Shown piece after piece: positions 5,327-10,231 of a DNA stretch of 10,231 nt. A program made the position numbers and the translations under genes. This DNA comes from an uncultured Rhodospirillales bacterium (GTDB taxonomy: Bacteria; Pseudomonadota; Alphaproteobacteria; Rhodospirillales; Defluviicoccaceae): positions 1 to 10,231 of the forward strand of contig CAKZLS010000199.1 in NCBI GenBank assembly GCA_937127205.1. Reading direction: 5' to 3'. The notes below the pieces were generated by a model, which was not told the DNA's origin, did no database searches, and worked only from the letters and a program-made list of their open reading frames with translations. How positions within the stretch are numbered: the first letter of the stretch is position 1; every line of letters begins with the position of its first letter.

Positions 5327-6418
5327 TTACCTTGATTGTTGCTCTTTCCGCTCGCGCGCGAGTAAGGCTTGCTTGCGGTCTAGACCCCACCGATATCCGC
5401 GCATGGATCCACTCGCGCCGACCGCCCGATGGCACGGCACCACAACGGCCACGGGGTTGGTGGCGCAGGCACGCCCGACGGCTCGGGCGGCTCCCGGTTG
5501 ACCCAGCGCGGCCGCGATTTCTCCATAGCTTCGAGTCTTTCCGCAGGGAATCGCGCTCAGTTGCTCAAACACCCGACACTGGAAGGCCGTCGCGCGGATG
5601 TCGAGTGGCAAGTCGGCGTGTGGCGGATGGCCTTCCGCCAGATCGACAATGGCGCTCACCCACTCGGACAGGCTCGCGTCGTCGCGCCGGAGCGCGGCAA
5701 GCGGGTAATCGTCATGGAGATCTCTTTCCAACTCCGCGTCCGCCGAGCCGAGGGCGACCATGCAGATACCGCGTTCGGTGGCCGCCACGAGCAATTTCCC
5801 GAGCGGTCCCAACCCCGCGTGATCAACAATGGCGTAGGTAATGTTTGCGCCGCGCCCACCCTTGGCGAAAGAGGCCGGCGTCATCCCCAGCCGCACCGGA
5901 GCCTTCTCGTAAAGCCGGCTTGATGAACCGTAGCCGGCGCCGTACAAAGCGGAGGCCACGGGCTCACCATCCTTGAGGCCGCGCTTCAACCGCTCCAGCC
6001 GGACCGCCTCGGCATATTGACGCGGCGATATGCCCATGAGCGACTTGAACAGGCGCTGCAGATGGCTTGGACTTAGGCCGGTTTCTGCGCCCAGGTGGGC
6101 GAGCGTTTGCACGCCTTCCTCGTGGTTCTCAATAGACCGGCAAACGGCCTGAACCGTGGCACTATGAGGGTGGACGACCTCCGTGCGCTCCGGCCGGCAG
6201 CGTTTGCAGGGCCTGTAGCCGGCCCGGGCCGCCGCCTCGGCAAGGGCATAAAAGGTGACTTGCTCGCGCCCGGCCCGGCGGCTTGGGCACGACGGCCTGC
6301 AAAAGATCCCGGTTGAACGCACGGCGTAGACGAACCGGCCGTCGCCGTTGGAATCGCGATCTAGCACGGCGCGCCAGCACTGATCTTCGGTCAAGGAGGG
6401 TATGATGTTTGTATCCAT
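5327..6418 (-). CDS. ada: Bifunctional Ada protein: DNA methyl-repair protein and transcriptional regulator
   Basis: A 363-residue protein, near the 354 of E. coli Ada. The N-terminal zinc/methylphosphotriester domain (about 10-80) has C40, C44, C71 and C74 in FCRPSC...CKRC; C40 is the expected acceptor from phosphotriesters. An AraC-type HTH follows (about 88-185, with GLSPSHLQRLFKSLMGISPRQYAEAVRLERLK). The C-terminal O6-methylguanine-DNA methyltransferase domain (about 193-355) carries the PCHR active site with C329 and FQCRVFEQLSAIPCGKTRSYGEIA. By family, a methyl group taken onto the N-terminal Cys turns the protein into an activator of its own regulon. I chose the ATG at 6418; a GTG at 6439 is also possible, and neither has an ideally spaced ribosome site. 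It lies 73 bp after the metallopeptidase gene on the same strand and marks the return to high-GC sequence. Confidence 0.93.
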   Translation of the reverse strand: MDTNIIPSLTEDQCWRAVLDRDSNGDGRFVYAVRSTGIFCRPSCPSRRAGREQVTFYALAEAAARAGYRPCKRCRPERTEVVHPHSATVQAVCRSIENHEEGVQTLAHLGAETGLSPSHLQRLFKSLMGISPRQYAEAVRLERLKRGLKDGEPVASALYGAGYGSSSRLYEKAPVRLGMTPASFAKGGRGANITYAIVDHAGLGPLGKLLVAATERGICMVALGSADAELERDLHDDYPLAALRRDDASLSEWVSAIVDLAEGHPPHADLPLDIRATAFQCRVFEQLSAIPCGKTRSYGEIAAALGQPGAARAVGRACATNPVAVVVPCHRAVGASGSMRGYRWGLDRKQALLARERKEQQSR

Positions 6419-6491
6419 GCTCCCATGGTAGCGTGCCACATGATGGAATCTATCCGAAGCTTGCGATCAATGTCGCGTATGAGCGTTTCGC

Positions 6492-7226
6492 TCACCCGTA
6501 GCGGTGGAGGGCTCTACCGTAGCGCCTGAGCCAAAGCCGGGCGCTCTCGACGTCATCGGTCAGTGTCGCCACCGTCCGCCAGAATTGCGGCCCGTGGTTG
6601 GGAACGGCCAAATGGCCGACCTCATGCGCCACCACGTAGTCGAGAACCGCCTCCGGCGCCATCACCAGCCGCCAGCAGAACGACAGGTTTCCCCGCGATG
6701 AGCACGATCCCCACCGTGACCGGGTGTCGCGCACCGTGATGCGGCCAGCCGGGCGCCCCAATCGGGCGGTCTTGGCGGCGACGCGAACCGTAATTTCTGT
6801 TCGGGCGCGCTTCTTGAGCCATCGATCGACCCGGCCGGCAAGCAACGCGTCGGGACCCGTTACGACGAGTTCGCCATCTTCAAGATGGACGCCACTGCGG
6901 CCCTTAGCGCGATATCTGATTGTGTGGTCCCGGCCGAGGATCGGGATCGCCACGCCGTCGGCAAACGGCAGGCGCGGCGGCACGGCATCGAGACGCTGGA
7001 TAATCCAGTCGGCGTTGCGCTTGGCGGCGCGCACGCCTTCATCGAAGGCCGTGCGCGCCGGCACCGTGACCACAACGCCATCTCCATCGCCGCTCAGCCG
7101 CACGATGATCCGTTTGGCGCGCGGATTCTTTCGAACAACGAGGGGTACGGATCGGCCTCGAAGGCTGAGCGAGAAGTGCTTTTCTCGGACGGTGCCGGGA
7201 GCGCGCCGGCGTTGCAGCAGCTTCAC
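6492..7226 (-). CDS. YgjP-like metal-dependent hydrolase (DUF45/SprT-like metallopeptidase)
   Basis: A 244-residue protein with the DUF45/YgjP pattern. An N-terminal beta-rich region about 18-120 contains VRKNPRAKRIIVRL; then come RVDRWLKKRARTEI, the signature TRSRWGSCSSRGNLSFCWRL (168-187) and the zinc site HEVGH (201-205), with a third ligand H211 in PNHGPQFW. Family members are predicted zinc peptidases related to SprT/WSS1; their cellular substrates are poorly defined, and the family is sometimes found near restriction or repair genes. The start is a GTG at 7226 overlapping the TGA of the lyase gene (GTGA), which argues for translational coupling. ada follows 73 bp downstream. There is no signal peptide, so it should be cytoplasmic. 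Confidence 0.88.
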   Translation of the reverse strand: MKLLQRRRAPGTVREKHFSLSLRGRSVPLVVRKNPRAKRIIVRLSGDGDGVVVTVPARTAFDEGVRAAKRNADWIIQRLDAVPPRLPFADGVAIPILGRDHTIRYRAKGRSGVHLEDGELVVTGPDALLAGRVDRWLKKRARTEITVRVAAKTARLGRPAGRITVRDTRSRWGSCSSRGNLSFCWRLVMAPEAVLDYVVAHEVGHLAVPNHGPQFWRTVATLTDDVESARLWLRRYGRALHRYG

Positions 7227-8143
7227 GGCAGCGGCGGGGGTTCAAAACCGAGCAGGTCCAGCGCAAGAGCCACGTCGGAGGCCTCCGCGGCGGCCAAATT
7301 TCTCAGCGGAGGGCGGACCCGGCGCCAGTCGTCGTCATCGCCATGGCGCGCCAGGATTTCCTTGAGAGCGGCGGTCAGCGGATAAGCGGAGATCGCTCGC
7401 CGCACCAGTGTCAGCCGGGCCTGCGCCCGCTCCGCGTCCTCGAGATCGCCGGCGGCCCACGCGGCGTGCACTTCCGCGGCGATGGACACCGCGACGTTAC
7501 TCACCGCGGTGATACACCCGGCTCCGCCTTCCTTGAGCAAGGGAAGCAGAAACTCGTCGGAACCGCTGATCACCGCAAAGCCGGGAAACGTGTTGGTATT
7601 GTGGACCATATTGCTGAAATTGCCGGAACTGTCCTTCATTCCCGCGATGGTATCGGGATACTGTTTCAGCAACCGTTCGATCAGCACCGGGCCGAGCGCC
7701 ACACCCGACATTTGCGGGAAATGATAGAGATAGACTTTGAGCCGCGCGTCCCCGACCTGCTCGATGACGTCGGCATAAGCGGCGAATACACCATCGTCGC
7801 TGACGTTTTTGTAGTAAAATGGCGGCAGCATGAGCACTCCGCCGGCGCCTAATTCCATCGCCTTGCGGGTCAAGCGGACCGTATCCGGCACCGCGCAGCA
7901 TCCGGTTCCCGGCAGCAGAGTATTGCCGGGGATCCCGTCCTCGATGAGATGATCCAGCAAGTCCATGCGTTCATCGACGGAAAACGAATTAGCCTCTCCG
8001 GTGGTGCCGAGAACGGCAAGTCCATTGCATCCGTTTTCCAGAAGCCAGCGGCAGTGGCTCGCCATACGTGTGCGGTCGGGAGAGAGCGACGCATCCAACG
8101 GCGTCAGAACCGCGGCCATTACGCCTCGGAGGGACTCAGTCAC
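7223..8143 (-). CDS. DapA/N-acetylneuraminate lyase family aldolase
   Basis: A 306-residue TIM-barrel lyase of the DapA/NAL superfamily. Seen: GTTGE at 46-50 for pyruvate carboxylate binding, Y140 in YLYHFPQ, the Schiff-base lysine K170 in GMKDSSGN, and GSDEFLLPLL near 194-203. By family it forms a Schiff base with pyruvate or another 2-oxo acid and adds or splits an aldehyde. It is probably not the lysine-pathway DapA: the segment after the catalytic Tyr is YHFPQMSG rather than YNVPxRT, so the Arg that holds the dicarboxylate substrate is absent. A 2-keto-3-deoxy-sugar-acid or related aldolase is more likely; the substrate cannot be told. The start is a GTG at 8143 with AAGGAAG about 7 bases upstream. 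It begins 28 bp after ycgN and overlaps the next gene by 4 bases. Confidence 0.88.
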   Translation of the reverse strand: MTESLRGVMAAVLTPLDASLSPDRTRMASHCRWLLENGCNGLAVLGTTGEANSFSVDERMDLLDHLIEDGIPGNTLLPGTGCCAVPDTVRLTRKAMELGAGGVLMLPPFYYKNVSDDGVFAAYADVIEQVGDARLKVYLYHFPQMSGVALGPVLIERLLKQYPDTIAGMKDSSGNFSNMVHNTNTFPGFAVISGSDEFLLPLLKEGGAGCITAVSNVAVSIAAEVHAAWAAGDLEDAERAQARLTLVRRAISAYPLTAALKEILARHGDDDDWRRVRPPLRNLAAAEASDVALALDLLGFEPPPLP

Positions 8144-8171
8144 GGGTTATCTTCCTTCGGTCTCAAACTAA

Positions 8172-8627
8172 TTAGGTTGGCCAAGTGACGATGTGGTGTT
8201 CGAGCGGCCCGGCTCGTTGCTCCGGAATGGCCCGGCCTTGAACCGAGGCGCCAACGGAATGAACCAGATCCCGGTCTCCCGACACGAGGTAGTGCCACCA
8301 GGGCAAGTCTTTGCCATCGGCGAGAAGCCGATAGGCGCAGGTGGACGGCAGCCATGTGAGTTCGGGAATACTCTCGGGAGTCAGTTGGACACAGTTTGGA
8401 ACAAAGCGCAGGCGCTGGTCATAGCGCGTGCACCGGCACGTCTGCACATTGAGCAGTCGGCAGGCAACGTTGGTGTGACTGATTTCGCCGCTGTCATAAT
8501 CCTCTAGTTTTTCCAGACAGCATTTTCCGCATCCGTCGCAAAGCGATTCCCACTCCTCCGCGGACATCTCCACGAGCGTCTTTTGCTTCCAGAAGGGAAT
8601 CTCGGGTGCGGTTGAAGAGACGGACAT
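8172..8627 (-). CDS. YcgN family cysteine-cluster protein (UPF0260)
   Basis: A 151-residue protein of the YcgN/UPF0260 family, at full length. It starts at an ATG at 8627 with GGAGA about 8 bases upstream. The hallmark is the cysteine cluster C30-x2-C33-x2-C36-C37 (CDGCGKCC), followed by C56, C64, C66, C79 and C97. This arrangement suggests binding of zinc or an Fe-S cluster, related to the wider CxxCxxCC family. Other family blocks are ISHTNVACRLL, CTRYDQR, CVQLTP, LPSTCAYRLL and LPWWHYLVSGD. The biochemical role of the family is unknown. It sits 107 bp after cobB and 28 bp before the lyase gene, on the same strand. Confidence 0.92.
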   Translation of the reverse strand: MSVSSTAPEIPFWKQKTLVEMSAEEWESLCDGCGKCCLEKLEDYDSGEISHTNVACRLLNVQTCRCTRYDQRLRFVPNCVQLTPESIPELTWLPSTCAYRLLADGKDLPWWHYLVSGDRDLVHSVGASVQGRAIPEQRAGPLEHHIVTWPT

Positions 8628-8734
8628 TCAAGAAATCTCCTAGCGCTTTTCCTGAGTGCTGCGCGGCAGGACCCAGCCAGGTGGAATGTCCTCTTTTTAA
8701 CGGGTGGGGGTCAACACCGAAGACATCCAGACAG

Positions 8735-10084
8735 TCATGCGAGACCTACCGATGCCGCGGCCTCGGCATCGATCAGGTGGACAAACGAGCCCATGACGCG
8801 GCCGGCAACGCGTCCCGCCTCGCCGAGATCATGCCCGCCTGCGTTCGCACATCGGAACAAGGGCTGTCCCGGGCCTTCTCGGACAATGGTCGCATAATGA
8901 AACTCGTGGCCGCGCAGGTAGGAACCCGCAGGTCCCAATGGGCAATCCGCTTCGAGCGTGACCCGCCGGTAACCCAGGTGCAGCCGGCGATCCGCGAAAG
9001 ACGTTTCCAGAGGCAGCAAGCCGGACATGCGGTGACGCACGCCGTCGCCGTCCACCAGCCCCTCTCCGAGCACCATGTACCCGCCGCACTCGCCGAACAC
9101 CGTCGCGCCCCCCGTCGCACCCCGGGCCGCCGATGCCCTCAAGCCTTCCATGAACCTGTCGTTGGCGGCAAGCCGCCCGGCGTGAAGTTCGGGATAGCCG
9201 CCCGGCAGATAGATCGCATCGGCATCCGCCGCGGGCGCCGCGTTGGCCAACGGCGAAAACGGAAGAACCTCGGCGCCGGCTGTCCGCCATCCTTCAATCA
9301 CGAGTGGATAGGAAAACGCAAAGGCGGCGTCTTCAGCCACGGCGATTCTCTGGCCGATCGGCCGGATGGGCGCACAAGAACTCGCGACCGCCCCGCCCCG
9401 CTCCGGCACCGCGAGCCGGCGCAGGGCCGCGACGTCGATATGGCGGCCGATCATCCCAGCGGCGTGCTCCAGGAAAGCCTCGAGGTCCGGATGCTCCAGG
9501 GCCTGCACCAGTCCGAGGTGCCGTTCCGGCAATGCCAGGCTCTGTTCGCGCGGCAACCAACCGATAACCGGGATCTCGGGGACCGCGAGCGCGCAGGCTT
9601 CCCGGAGGATGTCGGTATGACGCTCGCCGCCCACACGATTGAAAACGACACCGGCCACCCGCACACCGGGGCGATGGGTGGCAAAGCCGCGGAGCACCGC
9701 AGCGGCCGATGCCGCTTGAGCACGGACGTCCATAACCAACACCACCGGCCAACCGGTAATCTCGGCCAGATCCGCCGTCGAGCCCTCGGTTACGGTGGCA
9801 CCATCGAACAGCCCCATGACCCCCTCGCAGACGATCACCTCGGTGTTTGCGGTCAGCGCTCGGGCGGCGGCGGCAAGGGTTTCCGGCCGCATGGCCCACG
9901 GATCGAGATTGAGGCACGGTCGGCCGCTGGCCGCGGCGTGAAATGCCGGATCGATGTAATCGGGACCAGTCTTGGCGGACGCAACGGCCACCCCCGACGA
10001 CGCCAAATGCCGCAACAGCCCCAGCGTAAAAAGCGTCTTGCCGCTTCCCGAAGCGGGGGCGGCGACGATCAGGCCTGGTGTCAA
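8735..10084 (-). CDS. cobB: Cobyrinate a,c-diamide synthase (CobB/CbiA)
   Basis: A 449-residue protein, within the normal family length. It catalyses glutamine- and ATP-dependent amidation of the a and c side chains of (hydrogeno)cobyrinate in cobalamin synthesis. The N-terminal ATP-binding half has the P-loop APASGSGKT (9-17), KTGPDYIDP (38-46) and EGVMGLFDG (87-95). The C-terminal class I glutamine amidotransferase half has YLPGGYPEL (292-300), the nucleophile C333 in GECGGYMVLGEG, and GSFVHLI with H436 as the likely catalytic His. The start is a TTG at 10084 that overlaps the upstream SCO stop as TTGA; no ATG or GTG lies in frame upstream within the sequence I read. No cobalamin riboswitch or other cob gene is visible. 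Nothing definite is seen in the 107 bp between its stop and ycgN. Confidence 0.95.
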   Translation of the reverse strand: MTPGLIVAAPASGSGKTLFTLGLLRHLASSGVAVASAKTGPDYIDPAFHAAASGRPCLNLDPWAMRPETLAAAARALTANTEVIVCEGVMGLFDGATVTEGSTADLAEITGWPVVLVMDVRAQAASAAAVLRGFATHRPGVRVAGVVFNRVGGERHTDILREACALAVPEIPVIGWLPREQSLALPERHLGLVQALEHPDLEAFLEHAAGMIGRHIDVAALRRLAVPERGGAVASSCAPIRPIGQRIAVAEDAAFAFSYPLVIEGWRTAGAEVLPFSPLANAAPAADADAIYLPGGYPELHAGRLAANDRFMEGLRASAARGATGGATVFGECGGYMVLGEGLVDGDGVRHRMSGLLPLETSFADRRLHLGYRRVTLEADCPLGPAGSYLRGHEFHYATIVREGPGQPLFRCANAGGHDLGEAGRVAGRVMGSFVHLIDAEAAASVGLA

Positions 10085-10231
10085 ACGCCGGCCTCGGCCA
10101 TCACTTTCCGCATGCGCTCGGCCATGTCCTCGGGCGTCGCGTCGTGGCTGAAGTGCTGCACGAACTGACCGTCCGGCCCCATCATGAACGTGATCGCGGT
10201 GTGATCCATTAGGTAGTTATCCGGATCGCCG
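10081..10231 (-). CDS. SCO1/SenC/PrrC family protein, C-terminal fragment
   Basis: The last 49 codons of a gene entering from the right edge, ending in a TGA at 10083-10081. The visible protein DPDNYLMDHTAITFMMGP, then DGQFVQHF, is the characteristic C-terminal segment of SCO proteins. Its His in MDH aligns with the conserved copper-ligand histidine; the CxxxC copper motif would lie off the edge. SCO proteins are membrane-anchored, thioredoxin-fold copper chaperones that help assemble the CuA site of cytochrome c oxidase. The stop overlaps the cobB TTG, so cobB is probably translated from the same message. Confidence 0.85.
   Translation of the reverse strand, partial: GDPDNYLMDHTAITFMMGPDGQFVQHFSHDATPEDMAERMRKVMAEAGV

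Noticed and set aside
5185..5841. Plus-strand frames of 159-218 codons around the ada 3' end and the luxR upstream region
   Set aside because: They are Arg/Pro/Ala-rich, run over ada antisense and show no domain.
8606..10168. A 520-codon open frame on the plus strand
   Set aside because: It lies antisense to cobB, which has all its catalytic motifs. The plus-strand translation shows no family features and is a product of high GC.
1..10231. CRISPR arrays, tRNA/rRNA genes, insertion sequences, cobalamin riboswitch, luxI gene
   Set aside because: I looked for each on both strands and saw no regularly spaced repeats, no cloverleaf or rRNA motifs, no transposase, no B12-box-like leader near cobB and no acyl-homoserine lactone synthase.

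Overview
The window looks like alphaproteobacterial chromosome. The right half is GC-rich, packed and entirely on the minus strand. It carries genes typical of proteobacteria: an SCO protein, CobB, YcgN, a DapA-family aldolase, a YgjP-type metallopeptidase and Ada. The species cannot be named from the sequence. The left half (1 to about 5230) is visibly poorer in GC: hand counts give 30/60 at 121-180, 30/60 at 1501-1560 and 27/60 at 4681-4740, against 39/60 at 5881-5940 and 42/60 at 9181-9240. It holds only signalling genes and may be an acquired block.

Left block. A minus-strand pair (response regulator 740-1153, then a membrane sensor running off the left edge from a GTG at 743) diverges from a plus-strand operon of three genes: a two-domain protein (1396-2292), kaiB (2297-2596) and kaiC (2606-4123). 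The two-domain protein is the highlight. It has an N-terminal receiver whose phospho-acceptor Asp is replaced by Gly, a helical linker, and a C-terminal helical domain with the EIH...RL...HL..-YRR pattern of the cyanobacterial KaiA C-terminal (KaiC-binding) domain. That is the KaiA layout, directly upstream of kaiB and kaiC, so the operon reads as a candidate complete KaiABC oscillator in a proteobacterium, where Kai systems are usually described as KaiB plus KaiC without KaiA. KaiC has both ATPase domains intact, Ser-Ser at the phospho-sites, and an A-loop with a shortened tail. A LuxR-type autoinducer-binding regulator (4194-4925), with no luxI in the window, converges on kaiC. It lies behind a 5' region with a near-consensus sigma70 promoter flanked by CCCC-N4-GGG(G) dyads about 50 bp apart.

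Right block, all minus strand, read from 10231 leftward: the C-terminus of an SCO/SenC copper chaperone; cobB, starting at a TTG that overlaps the SCO stop; ycgN; a DapA-family lyase; a YgjP-like metallopeptidase, starting at a GTG that overlaps the lyase stop; and ada. The 4-base overlaps and short gaps suggest co-transcription, although the proteins share no single pathway.

A working model, which is inference: KaiA-like, KaiB and KaiC form a timing device; the divergent sensor/receiver pair is a candidate input or output; the LuxR solo is a second regulator travelling with the module.
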